From positions 1-27,030 of the forward strand of contig JAZRMG010000148.1 in NCBI GenBank assembly GCA_045647345.1: 27,030 bases of DNA. Direction: 5' to 3'. This stretch comes from UBA1189 sp045647345 (GTDB taxonomy: Bacteria; Bacteroidota; Bacteroidia; Bacteroidales; Bacteroidaceae). This document shows, piece after piece, positions 6,477-15,071 of the stretch; the first letter of the stretch is position 1, and each line of letters starts with the position of its first letter. The notes beneath the pieces are model-generated. The model was not told the origin of the DNA, ran no database searches, and saw nothing but the letters and a program-made list of their open reading frames with translations. The position numbers and the translations under genes are program-made.

Positions 6477-8009
6477 ATGTTGGATTCCAATACTCGTCGT
6501 ATAGCCAAGAATACAGGGCTCCTTTATATCAGGATGCTGATAATGATGGTGATTGGTTTCATCACCACTCGTGTGATGTTGAAGGCGCTTGGTGTCGACA
6601 ACTATGGAATCAACAATGTTGTTGGTGGCTTGGTGTCGATGTTTTCCATGTTGTCGGCATCGCTGTCTGGTGCGGTGAGTCGTTTCTTCACTTTCGGATT
6701 AGGCAAAGGAGATATGAAGCACCTTCGCGTGGTGTTTTCCACCTCCATCAATATCCATGTCGTGCTTGCCACCATGGTGCTCCTTGCCATTGAGACAGCT
6801 GGAGTATGGTTCCTAAATCATCGGATGGTGATAGCACCCGACAGACTTGATGCAGCTAATTGGGTGTTACAGTGTTCTGCCCTTATTTTTGCCATCAATC
6901 TGCTCTCTGTACCCTATAGGGCGGCCATTATCGCCCATGAAAGGATGTCTGCCTTTGCCTATCTGACAATCTTTGATGCTACGGCAAAGCTCTTGATTGT
7001 ATGTACCATATACTTTTATGGTGGCGATAAGCTAAAGTTGTTAGCTGTGCTCAATATCATTCCTGCCATCATCTCACAGGCAATCTATTGGAGGTATTGC
7101 AAGCGCAACTTCGTGGAGTGCAACTATCAGTGCGTGTATGACAAGAAGTTGTTTGGTGAGATATTCAGCTTTGCTGGATGGAGTTTTATCGGTAACACGG
7201 CAGGTCTGATGAAGAATGAGGGGGTGAACGTGGTCATCAATACATTCTTTGGAGCATCCATCAATACAGCCCGTGGCATTGCAATGCAGATTAATGGTAT
7301 GGTGATGCAGTTTATCAGCAATTTTACCATGGCACTCAATCCTCAAATCATCAAGGACTACGCCTCCGGCCAACTGAAGCGTATGCATAAACTGATGTTC
7401 CAAGGCACCAAACTATCGTACTACATCTTTATGATTCTTTCTATTCCGATAATATTTGAGATAGAAGCGTTTCTACAAGTGTGGTTGGATGAGGTCCCTG
7501 CGCATACGGTGCTCTTTACCCGGTTGGTGTTGGTGTTGAGCTTAGCCGAAATTGTATCGCACACGCTCATCACGGCGCAGACAGCGACTGGTAAGATAAA
7601 GGTGTATCAGATGGTAGTGGGCGGCATCTTATTGCTCAATCTCCCCATCTCCTATCTCTTGCTCCGGTGGGGATGCTTCCCTGAGGTTACGGTAATCGTG
7701 GCCATCATCGTGTCACAGCTCTGCCTTGTTGCCCGTCTGTGGTTTCTTCGAAGGATGATTGATTTTCCTGTGGGGAAGTTCGTCACAAGGGTATACTGCA
7801 ATGTTGTCGCGGTCACCCTGCTCTCATTGATAGTTCCAGCAGTATGTTATGTGCTGATGCCGTCGGGCATAGCAAGGTTCTTCGTGCTATGCAGCCTTTC
7901 CGTACTCTCTTCGGCTGCGGTAATCTATTTCGTGGGATGTAATCGTGAGGAGCGTGTTATGATTGGCAAAGCAGTTGAAAGTGTAATCGCAAAACTTCGT
8001 CGCCGATGA
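6477..8009 (+). CDS. Wzx-like polysaccharide flippase (MOP superfamily)
   Basis: Integral inner-membrane transporter of about 510 residues with a dozen or more hydrophobic segments spread over its length, as expected for flippases that move undecaprenyl-linked saccharides to the periplasmic face. The N-terminus (RRIAKNTGLLYIRMLIMMVI, then TTRVMLKALGVDNYGINNVVGG) closely resembles Bacteroides polysaccharide/O-antigen flippases. A 'GAxxINTARGIAMQINGMV' segment near residue 260 is also typical. Its stop overlaps the next start (ATGA, 8006-8009), so the following two glycan genes are probably translationally coupled to it. No sequence-level clue reveals the exact saccharide carried. Confidence 0.88.
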   Translation: MLDSNTRRIAKNTGLLYIRMLIMMVIGFITTRVMLKALGVDNYGINNVVGGLVSMFSMLSASLSGAVSRFFTFGLGKGDMKHLRVVFSTSINIHVVLATMVLLAIETAGVWFLNHRMVIAPDRLDAANWVLQCSALIFAINLLSVPYRAAIIAHERMSAFAYLTIFDATAKLLIVCTIYFYGGDKLKLLAVLNIIPAIISQAIYWRYCKRNFVECNYQCVYDKKLFGEIFSFAGWSFIGNTAGLMKNEGVNVVINTFFGASINTARGIAMQINGMVMQFISNFTMALNPQIIKDYASGQLKRMHKLMFQGTKLSYYIFMILSIPIIFEIEAFLQVWLDEVPAHTVLFTRLVLVLSLAEIVSHTLITAQTATGKIKVYQMVVGGILLLNLPISYLLLRWGCFPEVTVIVAIIVSQLCLVARLWFLRRMIDFPVGKFVTRVYCNVVAVTLLSLIVPAVCYVLMPSGIARFFVLCSLSVLSSAAVIYFVGCNREERVMIGKAVESVIAKLRRR

Positions 8010-10006
8010 TCGAGATTAAAGACAAGAAGAATTGTTGCGGATGTAATGCATGTGTCTCTATCTGTGCACATCGTGCCATCACGATGCTGGCAGATACCGA
8101 AGGCTTCCTTTATCCGGTAGTGGATAAGGATGTATGTATTGACTGTGGCCTGTGTGAGCAGGTGTGCCCTGTCATTAATCACTCTTCACCGACGTTGCCG
8201 TTGAAGGTGTATGCTGCGCGATGTTATGATGAAGACCTTCGTTTCCGGAGTTCTTCGGGAGGAATCTTCACGTTATTAGCCGAGGCAGTAATCCGCGAAG
8301 GAGGGGTTGTTTTTGGAGCCAAGTTTGACGAAGAATGGAACGTCGTCCATTCATGGACGGAAACGCTCGATGGATTAGCCGCTTTTCGTGGATCTAAGTA
8401 TGTACAAAGCACAATAGGTAGTTCTTATACAGAGGCGAAGAATTTCTTGAAAGAGGGACGTAAAGTGTTGTTTTCTGGCACACCTTGTCAAATCGCAGGA
8501 CTGAAAAGATTTCTTCGAAAGGATTATGATAATCTATTGACTATGGATGTCATCTGCCACGGCGTGCCCAGTCCCCTCGTATGGCGAAAATACCTGGATG
8601 AGATGTGTGCGGAAGAGAAGATTACAGATATCTCATTCAGGGACAAAACCTATGGTTGGGAGAAATATGGTTTCCGACTTCGTTCTTCTGCCATAAAAGC
8701 GAACTGTTTGTTGCAACCTTCTTCGGAAAATGTTTTTATGAGCAGCTTCTTGTCCCGTTTGTCTTTGCGCCCCTCATGCCATTCGTGCCCAAATAAAAGT
8801 GGAAGGAGCGGGAGCGACATTTCGATTGCCGACTTCTGGGGAATTGAGAAGTATAACTCCAAGTTTGCCGACAATAAGGGGACAAGCGCCGTATTGGTGT
8901 ATACGAATAAAGGCAAAGGACTTTTTGGCAAGACCGATGTGTTCAAAGAAGAGCATCCTTTGGAGCAATTCAAACGCGAAGTGACCACATACTACAGAAG
9001 TGTAGAGGCCCATCCGAAACGAAGCGAGTTCTTTGAACGGTTGGATAAGACTCCGCTGAAGGAACTTGTTGATGAATACGCACCTAAGAAGAAGCCAGCT
9101 CGCAAAAGCCTGCTGAAAAGAATAGTCCATCGAATAATACCGAACAATTTCAGAATCATTTGGGACAAGCCGGGGCAAACGTGTAATCGCTTGTGGTCAT
9201 ATCTCGATACCATAGGATGGGCGATACGTACGCAAAACAAGGTCTACGTACTATTTTGGGATAAGGACATCAAACATTTCGACCACCTTCGTAATAACCC
9301 ATATATCAAGTTCCCTCTGTATAACAAGACCCTAATAACGTGGCTGGGCGATGTTAAGTATCAGAAGTTCTTGACATGGGTTTTTGCCAACAGGTTTCTC
9401 AATCGATTTTATGCTCGCACGACTTCTAAGAAGTTTGTTTACAGTTGGCAACAGCGAGCTTCCAAAGAATATTACCCTTATGTGATGGACGAAATCAGGA
9501 AGCTCTACGTTCCCAATCGAAAAATCGTGGACGAGATAAATTCGATGATTGAACGTTACAGGCGTGAAGGCTACTTCATTATCGGCGTACATATTCGTAG
9601 GGGAGATTACAAGACTTTTGAGGGTGGTCAGTACTACTTTGAGCTCGATGAGTACAAGCAACACATGCAGGCTTTGCGCGAAGTGTACAAAGATAAGAAA
9701 GTATGCTTTGCCATATCTACCAATGAGAAGATAGACGTCAGTGTCTTTGAGGGATTGGAAATCTGTAAGACCTCCCATACAACCGCTATCCACGACCTTT
9801 ATATGTTGACACAGTGTGACCGCATCATTGGTCCGCTCAGCACATTCAGCCGTTGGGCTTCTTTCTATGGGAAAGTTCCGTTGTGCTTTATAAGTAGAAA
9901 TTGCGTGATACGAAATGATGAGGACTTTTCTGTTATTAGTGATTTCTATCATTTCGAGAATGGTGAAGAAATAGTAAATCTAACAGATAAAAGCTTAAGT
10001 GTATGA
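8006..10006 (+). CDS. fusion: FrhB-like 2[4Fe-4S] domain + fucosyltransferase-like domain
   Basis: Two-domain protein of 666 residues. Residues 1-60 form a ferredoxin module with two sets of ligands: Cys10, 13, 16, 20 and Cys44, 47, 50, 54. Residues about 68-365 match the F420 hydrogenase/dehydrogenase beta-subunit (FrhB) family, with SSSGGIFT, GSKYVQS, FSGTPCQIAGL, DVICHGVPS and SCHSCP...DISIADFWG. Proteins of this family often accompany pyruvyl transferases in glycan loci, with unproven redox roles. After a basic linker, residues about 386-666 look like a GT-B fucosyltransferase (GT11/O-FucT superfamily): GQTCNRLWSYL near 390 and HIRRGDY at 529-535, the GDP-fucose-binding signature. The two parts are usually separate proteins. 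The frame is open throughout, and ATGA overlaps join it to both neighbours. Acceptor and sugar are unknown. Confidence 0.85.
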   Translation: MIEIKDKKNCCGCNACVSICAHRAITMLADTEGFLYPVVDKDVCIDCGLCEQVCPVINHSSPTLPLKVYAARCYDEDLRFRSSSGGIFTLLAEAVIREGGVVFGAKFDEEWNVVHSWTETLDGLAAFRGSKYVQSTIGSSYTEAKNFLKEGRKVLFSGTPCQIAGLKRFLRKDYDNLLTMDVICHGVPSPLVWRKYLDEMCAEEKITDISFRDKTYGWEKYGFRLRSSAIKANCLLQPSSENVFMSSFLSRLSLRPSCHSCPNKSGRSGSDISIADFWGIEKYNSKFADNKGTSAVLVYTNKGKGLFGKTDVFKEEHPLEQFKREVTTYYRSVEAHPKRSEFFERLDKTPLKELVDEYAPKKKPARKSLLKRIVHRIIPNNFRIIWDKPGQTCNRLWSYLDTIGWAIRTQNKVYVLFWDKDIKHFDHLRNNPYIKFPLYNKTLITWLGDVKYQKFLTWVFANRFLNRFYARTTSKKFVYSWQQRASKEYYPYVMDEIRKLYVPNRKIVDEINSMIERYRREGYFIIGVHIRRGDYKTFEGGQYYFELDEYKQHMQALREVYKDKKVCFAISTNEKIDVSVFEGLEICKTSHTTAIHDLYMLTQCDRIIGPLSTFSRWASFYGKVPLCFISRNCVIRNDEDFSVISDFYHFENGEEIVNLTDKSLSV

Positions 10007-11145
10007 AAATCGGGATTCTGACTCTTCCTCTACATGCCAACTATGGAGGTGTCCTCCAATGTTATGCTTTACAGATGGTGCTCCGGAACATGGGGCACGA
10101 TGTGACTATATTGTCCAGTGCTTTGTCTTCAGATAAGGATATGCTTAAGTGGCGCATAAAGAACTCATGGAAATATGTTGCCGACGTACTTTTCGGTTAT
10201 GATTATACGTATCTCCCTACAAAAAAAGAAGAGTGCATATTGCATCAGCATGTTTCGAGATTTGTTACTGACCATATAGGGCCACGGACTAAGCCGCTAC
10301 ATACGGCAGAAGAGTATCGAAGGCAATGTTTGAATGATGGTTTTGAAGCTTTGGTTGTTGGCAGTGACCAAGTGTGGCGACCACAATATACATCCTCAAT
10401 AGTAGATTACTATCTAAAGTTCGTAGAGAAAGATGACATGATTAAGCGTGTCGCTTATGCAGCATCGTTCGGAACGGATGAATGGGAATATACTTTAGAA
10501 GAAACGCAGGAATGCCGGAGATTGATAAAGAGATTCGATGCCGTCAGCGTGAGGGAAGAGGGGGCTGTAAACCTATGCAAGGAATATTATGGCATTGATA
10601 CCATACAGACATTGGATCCGACAATGTTGTTAGAACGTGCAGACTATGAGTCATTGGTAGCATTGGAAAATGAGAAAGAAAGCCCAGGGACGTTGTTTTG
10701 TTATGTCTTGGATCCTACTGGTGAGAAACAGCAGTTGGAAAATGAACTTTCTACCTCGCTATCTCTGATACCGTTTGGCTGTATGCCTACAAAATCCTGT
10801 AGAGTGAGAGAGCATGTACGCAGGCATATTGAAGAATGTGTCTATCCTCCTGTGACGCGATGGATACGCTCTTTTATGGATGCGGAGATGGTTATTACTG
10901 ATAGTTTTCATGGCTGTGTGTTTTCTATTCTTTTTAACAAACCATTTTGGGTTATAGCCAATGAAAACCGCGGTAAGGCACGTTTTAATTCATTGCTTAA
11001 GATGTTTGAATTGCAAGATAGGATGATTCGTCCGGGAACTCATCCTGACTGGCATAAAACTATTGATTGGAGCCGAGTCAATAAGATTCATCAAGAGATG
11101 AAAAGACTGTCTATAGACTTTCTTGAAAATAATCTTGCTGTTTAA
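10003..11145 (+). CDS. polysaccharide pyruvyl transferase family protein
   Basis: Member of the CsaB/WcaK-type pyruvyl transferase family (PF04230), which adds pyruvate ketals from phosphoenolpyruvate to sugars or, in some members, has other glycan roles. The 380 residues show the family pattern: NYGGVLQCYAL at 13-23, GSDQVWR at 120-126, YAASFG near 150, VREEGAVNL near 183, and DSFHG at 300-304 followed by FNKPFWVI. Its ATG overlaps the stop codon of the fusion gene (ATGA, 10003-10006). It is the last gene of the operon; no clear terminator follows. The FrhB-pyruvyl transferase pairing is recurrent in Bacteroidetes surface-polysaccharide loci. Confidence 0.9.
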   Translation: MKIGILTLPLHANYGGVLQCYALQMVLRNMGHDVTILSSALSSDKDMLKWRIKNSWKYVADVLFGYDYTYLPTKKEECILHQHVSRFVTDHIGPRTKPLHTAEEYRRQCLNDGFEALVVGSDQVWRPQYTSSIVDYYLKFVEKDDMIKRVAYAASFGTDEWEYTLEETQECRRLIKRFDAVSVREEGAVNLCKEYYGIDTIQTLDPTMLLERADYESLVALENEKESPGTLFCYVLDPTGEKQQLENELSTSLSLIPFGCMPTKSCRVREHVRRHIEECVYPPVTRWIRSFMDAEMVITDSFHGCVFSILFNKPFWVIANENRGKARFNSLLKMFELQDRMIRPGTHPDWHKTIDWSRVNKIHQEMKRLSIDFLENNLAV

Positions 11146-11258
11146 TAAAATGTAAGATATGCCAACGCATGATGAAATGTGTAAGGCATCTCAAGAATTT
11201 CTGTTAAAAGCTGAGGCGAATGAGTGTAAGGAACAAACTTTATCAGAAAAACGTGTTT

Positions 11259-11293
11259 TTTGTATGTATTTTTCGCAGTTTGTGTTATCTTTG
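11259..11293 (+). promoter_or_regulatory. pyrE promoter
   Basis: TATCTTTG (11286-11293) is a perfect -7 box, with TTTG (11259-11262) upstream at a slightly long 23-base spacing. A second, overlapping box-like stretch TATTTTTCG follows TATG at about 11265-11276, resembling the murC and murD promoters. The box lies inside any longer pyrE frame, fixing the start at 11323. Confidence 0.65.
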
Positions 11294-11322
11294 CGTTTGT
11301 TTTATTAGAAAAAGATTTCGGT

Positions 11323-11955
11323 ATGAAAACCCTCGAGAAAATTTATGCAGAGAAACTGCTGAGAATCAAAGCCATCAAGTTGCAACCCTCTAATCCCTTT
11401 ACATGGGCATCGGGTTGGAAGTCGCCCTTCTATTGCGATAATCGAAAAACACTTTCTTACACTGATTTGCGCAACTTCATCAAAATTGAGTTCGCACGTG
11501 TCGTTCAGGAACGTTTTGGACAGGTAGATGCTATTGCTGGTGTCGCAACAGGTGCTATCGCTATGGGTGCGTTGGTCGCAGACTTGCTTAATCTTCCTTT
11601 CGTGTATGTACGTTCTACTCCTAAGGATCATGGCTTGGAAAATCTCATTGAAGGCGATCTTCGTCCTGGAATGAAGGTGGTGGTAGTTGAAGACCTCATC
11701 TCTACAGGTGGTAGCAGTCTCAAGGCTGTGCAGGCTATTCGCAATAATGGTTGTGAAGTAATCGGTATGGTTGCATCTTATACTTATGGATTCGATGTGG
11801 CTGAGAAGGCATTCAAGGAGGCTGACGTAGAGTTGGTTACTCTTACCAACTATGAAGCAGTGCTTGAGGTGGCACAGGAGACTGGTTATATTACAGCTGA
11901 TGAGCTTCCTTTGCTCAATGAGTGGCGTAAGGATCCGGCACATTGGAGCGTATGA
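11323..11955 (+). CDS. pyrE: orotate phosphoribosyltransferase
   Basis: Converts orotate and PRPP to orotidine 5'-phosphate in de novo pyrimidine synthesis (cytoplasmic). It has 210 residues, the usual length. N-terminal KAIKLQPSNPFTWASGWKSP and YCDNRKTLSY are the orotate/PRPP-contacting segment of bacterial PyrE. The PRPP-binding loop VVVVEDLISTGGSSLKAV contains EDLISTGGSS at 123-132. The start at ATG 11323 is chosen because an earlier in-frame start (11260) would lie before the TATCTTTG promoter box and add a hydrophobic stretch foreign to the family. The stop overlaps the start of the SRPBCC gene (ATGA, 11952-11955). Confidence 0.95.
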   Translation: MKTLEKIYAEKLLRIKAIKLQPSNPFTWASGWKSPFYCDNRKTLSYTDLRNFIKIEFARVVQERFGQVDAIAGVATGAIAMGALVADLLNLPFVYVRSTPKDHGLENLIEGDLRPGMKVVVVEDLISTGGSSLKAVQAIRNNGCEVIGMVASYTYGFDVAEKAFKEADVELVTLTNYEAVLEVAQETGYITADELPLLNEWRKDPAHWSV

Positions 11956-12362
11956 GTCAATTTGAAAGCCAGGTAGTGGCTGTCCCCTACAGTCAGCAAC
12001 GGGTATATGACATGCTGTCTGACCTCTCTCATTTGGAGGCAGTGAAGGATCGTATCCCGCAGGATAAAGTGAAGGAACTGAAGTTCGATAGCGATACGGT
12101 AAGTATCAATGTCTCACCTGTCGGTGATATCGCTTTTAGAATTGTAGAGCGTGAGGAGCCTAAGTGCATTAAACTTGAAGCAACGACATCGCCTATACCG
12201 CTCACCATCTGGGTGCAAATGCTACCTACTGCTGAAGAGGCCAGTAAGATGAAGCTCACACTGCGTACCGAACTGAATCCTTTTATAAAAGGTATGGTAC
12301 AGAAACCTCTGCAAGAGGGGATTGAGAAGATGGCTGTGATGTTGGCATCGATAAAGTACTAG
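11952..12362 (+). CDS. SRPBCC (START-like) fold protein
   Basis: Small 136-residue protein with the pattern of SRPBCC/polyketide-cyclase-like ligand-binding folds: an N-terminal strand (QVVAVPYSQQRVYDMLSDLSHLE), alternating strands in the middle, and a long C-terminal helix (FIKGMVQKPLQEGIEKMAVMLASIKY). The ligand is unknown. The start at 11952 gives MSQFES and overlaps pyrE by four bases, implying co-translation; a TTG nine bases earlier is possible but less likely. The pyrE pairing appears conserved in Bacteroidales as far as I recall, but a role in pyrimidine metabolism is only inferred from position. A strong terminator follows. Confidence 0.8.
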   Translation: MSQFESQVVAVPYSQQRVYDMLSDLSHLEAVKDRIPQDKVKELKFDSDTVSINVSPVGDIAFRIVEREEPKCIKLEATTSPIPLTIWVQMLPTAEEASKMKLTLRTELNPFIKGMVQKPLQEGIEKMAVMLASIKY

Positions 12363-12377
12363 TTGTTTGGATATTTG

Positions 12378-12409
12378 AATCTCTGTCGTACGACAGAGAT
12401 TCTTTTTTT
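12378..12409 (+). terminator. intrinsic terminator of pyrE operon
   Basis: A 24-base perfect palindrome (12378-12401, centre CGTACG, outer arms AATCTCTGTCG) is followed by C and seven T residues (12403-12409). It lies 16 bases after the SRPBCC stop codon. Confidence 0.92.
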
Positions 12410-12431
12410 GCGGTAAAAAACATTCTGATTG

Positions 12432-12462
12432 TTTGGATATTGCGTATTATTCTGTAACTTTG
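12432..12462 (+). promoter_or_regulatory. promoter of PL11-rhaM unit
   Basis: TTTG (12432-12435), 19-base spacer, TAACTTTG (12455-12462): full match to the Bacteroidetes consensus. It shows that translation starts downstream at ATG 12511, not at the in-frame ATG at 12433. Confidence 0.82.
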
Positions 12463-12510
12463 TGCCTGTCGAATAAGTCGATATTGTGTCTAATACCATT
12501 AATTATAATT

Positions 12511-14517
12511 ATGCGAGAAGGAATAAAAAGATTGTGCTTTATCCTCTGTCTGTCGATATGTGCTGTGTGGTTGGTGGCTCAACCATCATATACGGATTCG
12601 CTTGTAAAGGAACAATTAGGACGCGGCGTGGTTGTCGTGAAGCAAAGTGCTGATGAGGCTTTTGTAAGTTGGCGATATTTAGAAAGTGACCCGACTAATA
12701 TTGCCTTTGATGTGTATAGAGATGGAGTGAAACTTAATAGTACTCCCATTGCAAATGCTACATGGTATGTCGACAATGATGTGCCGGAAGCAGATGCCTT
12801 TTATGAGGTGCGTCCTGTACAGGGCGGTGCTAATGCATGTGTTGGACGTTTCTTCTTGTCTGCCGCAGCCCCAGTTGGGTATCTTGAGATTCCGCTTTAT
12901 ATACCTTCGGAAGGAAAGACTCCCGATGGCATGAGGTATGGTTATTCTGCAGGTGATGCTAGCATGGGTGATGTGGATGGTGATGGAGAATATGAGATTA
13001 TTCTAAAATGGGATCCCTCTAATGCGCGTGACAATGCCCACGATGGATATACTGGCAATGTGCTCATTGATTGTTATAGGCTTACGGGCGAGAAATTGTG
13101 GCGTATAGATTTGGGACCTAATATCCGCGCGGGAGCGCACTATACCCAATTTATGGTGTATGACCTTGATGGCGACAACTGTGCAGAGGTGGTGTTGCGT
13201 ACATCAGATGGTACGGTCGATGGATTGGGGAGAGTCATTGGTGACGCATTTGCTGATTATCGTGAAGTCGGTGATACAGCAGCTCTTCGCCGATATAGAA
13301 CCGCAGCCAATGCATGGCAAGCATCTGACCGTGATCGTTTAGACCGTCGCTCGCTTCCTGATACGGTGATGCGTCGTCAGCCGCAGCGCCCGCAACAGCG
13401 CCGTTGGAATCCTTCTCCTCCTATGCAAGGACGTATTATCTCTGGTAAGGAATATCTTACAGTCTTTTCCGGTCTCACTGGAGAGGCGTTGCATACGATA
13501 GACTATGTGCCGTCACGTGGAAATTTGCAGGATTGGGGCGACAGTAAGGCTAACCGCTCGGATCGCTTCCTTGCTTGTGTGGCCTATCTTGATGGAATAC
13601 ACCCTTCGGTGGTGATGTGTCGTGGATATTATACTCGATCCGTATTGGCTGCCTTCGATTGGGATGGTGATAGCTTGCGCCAACGTTGGGTGTTCGATTC
13701 TTATCAACCCGAGTGGAAAACTTACTCAGGTCAAGGGAATCATAATCTGCGGGTAGGTGATGTTGATGGCGATGGTTGCGATGAGATAGTCTATGGCTCA
13801 TGTGCTATAGACCACGATGGTTGTGGACTCTATTCTACGGGGCTTGGCCATGGTGACGCTATGCACATGACGGCTTTCTACCCTGATAGTGCAACGCTGC
13901 AAGTGTGGGCGTGTCACGAGAATCGTCGCGATGGGTCTACGTTGCGTGATGCCCGTACTGGCCGTATTATACAGCAATACCCCAGTGGTGACGATGTGGG
14001 TCGTTGCATGGCTGCCGATATTGATCCACGCTTTCAAGGGGTGGAGATGTGGAGTCTCGCTTCGGGAGGTATACGTAATCTCTCCGGTGAGGTGACTGCA
14101 AACCATGTGCGAGGTTTGTCAACCAATATGGCTGTATGGTGGGATGGTGACCTATTGCGTGAGCTCCTTGATGGTACGCGGATTAATAAATATGTGTGGG
14201 AAGCTGATACTTGTGCAACATTGGCAAATTTTGAGGGCTGCTCCAGAATCAATGGCACGAAATCGAATCCTTGCTTGCATGCCGATATCCTTGGCGATTG
14301 GCGTGAAGAGGTGTTGGTGCGTACACAAGACAATAGCACATTGCGGCTTTATGTATCGACTATCCCTACGGATTATCGTTTCCACACCTTCTTGCATGAC
14401 CCTATATATCGTATCAGCATTGCCACGCAGAATGTTGCATACAACCAACCTACACAGCCAGGTTTCTACTTCGGATCCGACCTTAAGGGTGAGTTTCGCG
14501 GAACCCGTATACCTTGA
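12511..14517 (+). CDS. secreted rhamnogalacturonan lyase, PL11-type
   Basis: Polysaccharide lyase that cleaves the rhamnose-galacturonate backbone of rhamnogalacturonan I by beta-elimination. The 668-residue product has a signal peptide (RLCFILCLSICAVWLVAQ, cut near residue 24). The family's N-terminal fibronectin-like module follows (LGRGVVVV, SWRYLESDP, FDVYRDG). Next is an eight-bladed propeller with calcium-type loops DVDGDG at 154, DLDGDN at 218 and DVDGDG at 417, and the conserved segments LKWDPSNARDN and YGSCAIDHDG. The C-terminal HADILGDWREEVL and YRISIATQNVAYNQPTQPGFYFG stretches are very typical. An Arg/Pro-rich stretch (residues 252-306) between GDAFADYR and GRIISGKEYLTVF appears to be an extra insertion. 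No type IX sorting tail is seen. rhaM follows 43 bases later. Confidence 0.92.
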   Translation: MREGIKRLCFILCLSICAVWLVAQPSYTDSLVKEQLGRGVVVVKQSADEAFVSWRYLESDPTNIAFDVYRDGVKLNSTPIANATWYVDNDVPEADAFYEVRPVQGGANACVGRFFLSAAAPVGYLEIPLYIPSEGKTPDGMRYGYSAGDASMGDVDGDGEYEIILKWDPSNARDNAHDGYTGNVLIDCYRLTGEKLWRIDLGPNIRAGAHYTQFMVYDLDGDNCAEVVLRTSDGTVDGLGRVIGDAFADYREVGDTAALRRYRTAANAWQASDRDRLDRRSLPDTVMRRQPQRPQQRRWNPSPPMQGRIISGKEYLTVFSGLTGEALHTIDYVPSRGNLQDWGDSKANRSDRFLACVAYLDGIHPSVVMCRGYYTRSVLAAFDWDGDSLRQRWVFDSYQPEWKTYSGQGNHNLRVGDVDGDGCDEIVYGSCAIDHDGCGLYSTGLGHGDAMHMTAFYPDSATLQVWACHENRRDGSTLRDARTGRIIQQYPSGDDVGRCMAADIDPRFQGVEMWSLASGGIRNLSGEVTANHVRGLSTNMAVWWDGDLLRELLDGTRINKYVWEADTCATLANFEGCSRINGTKSNPCLHADILGDWREEVLVRTQDNSTLRLYVSTIPTDYRFHTFLHDPIYRISIATQNVAYNQPTQPGFYFGSDLKGEFRGTRIP

Positions 14518-14560
14518 TATTATACGACTTCATTAAGTTAAACCATAAAAATCTAAGAAA

Positions 14561-14875
14561 ATGAAAAGAGAAGCCTTCAAGATGTTCCTCAAACCAGGAT
14601 GCGAAGAGGAGTACGAGCGTCGCCATGCTGCTATATGGCCTGAACTGAAAAAAATGCTCTCCGATAACGGGGTATATGACTACTCCATTTATTGGGATAA
14701 GGATACTAACATCCTTTTTGCTTGTCAGAAGGTGCGCGGTGAAGGTGGTTCGCAAGATATGGGTGACAATCCCATAGTGCAGAAATGGTGGGACTATATG
14801 GCTGATATCATGGAGACCAATCCTGACAATTCGCCTGTGTCGATACCGCTTCCTGAAGTATTCTATATGGAGTAG
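14561..14875 (+). CDS. rhaM: L-rhamnose mutarotase
   Basis: Interconverts alpha- and beta-L-rhamnose so that rhamnose isomerase can use it. The 104 residues match the E. coli enzyme over the whole length: EEEYERRHAAIWPEL with Tyr18 and His22 at the active site, YSIYWD, and WWDYMADIMETNPDNSPVS near the end, then EVFYM. It lies 43 bases after the PL11 lyase gene in the same orientation with no intervening promoter box. Lyase release of rhamnogalacturonan fragments and rhamnose anomer conversion are therefore probably co-expressed. Confidence 0.95.
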   Translation: MKREAFKMFLKPGCEEEYERRHAAIWPELKKMLSDNGVYDYSIYWDKDTNILFACQKVRGEGGSQDMGDNPIVQKWWDYMADIMETNPDNSPVSIPLPEVFYME

Positions 14876-14978
14876 AGTACTCCCCTTTCCCTTCTGTTAA
14901 GTTTAATGGTGCATGTTCTCTTCTTTAGGATATGTGCCATTTTTCATTTGGCATAGGTTCACTCTCGAAAAAAAACAT

Positions 14979-14986
14979 TATCTTTG
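14979..14986 (+). promoter_or_regulatory. promoter -7 box of GlsB-like gene
   Basis: TATCTTTG is a perfect -7 box 86 bases before the start codon at 15072. The nearest TTTG (14947-14950) is 28 bases upstream, too far for the usual 19-21, so the -33 element is uncertain. A weak dyad TGCCA/TGGCA (14935-14953) overlaps. Confidence 0.55.
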
Positions 14987-15071
14987 CGCTGATTTATATG
15001 ATTATAGATGATATCGGGCGAGTGCAAAATATCAGATACGCCCAAGACAGTGATTCATTAGGTAGTGTCTC

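Noticed and set aside
11159..11308. 49-codon frame between the pyruvyl transferase gene and pyrE
   Set aside because: It runs through the pyrE promoter box, shows no recognisable domain or hydrophobic pattern, and has no convincing translation signal. I cannot exclude a real small gene but do not support it.
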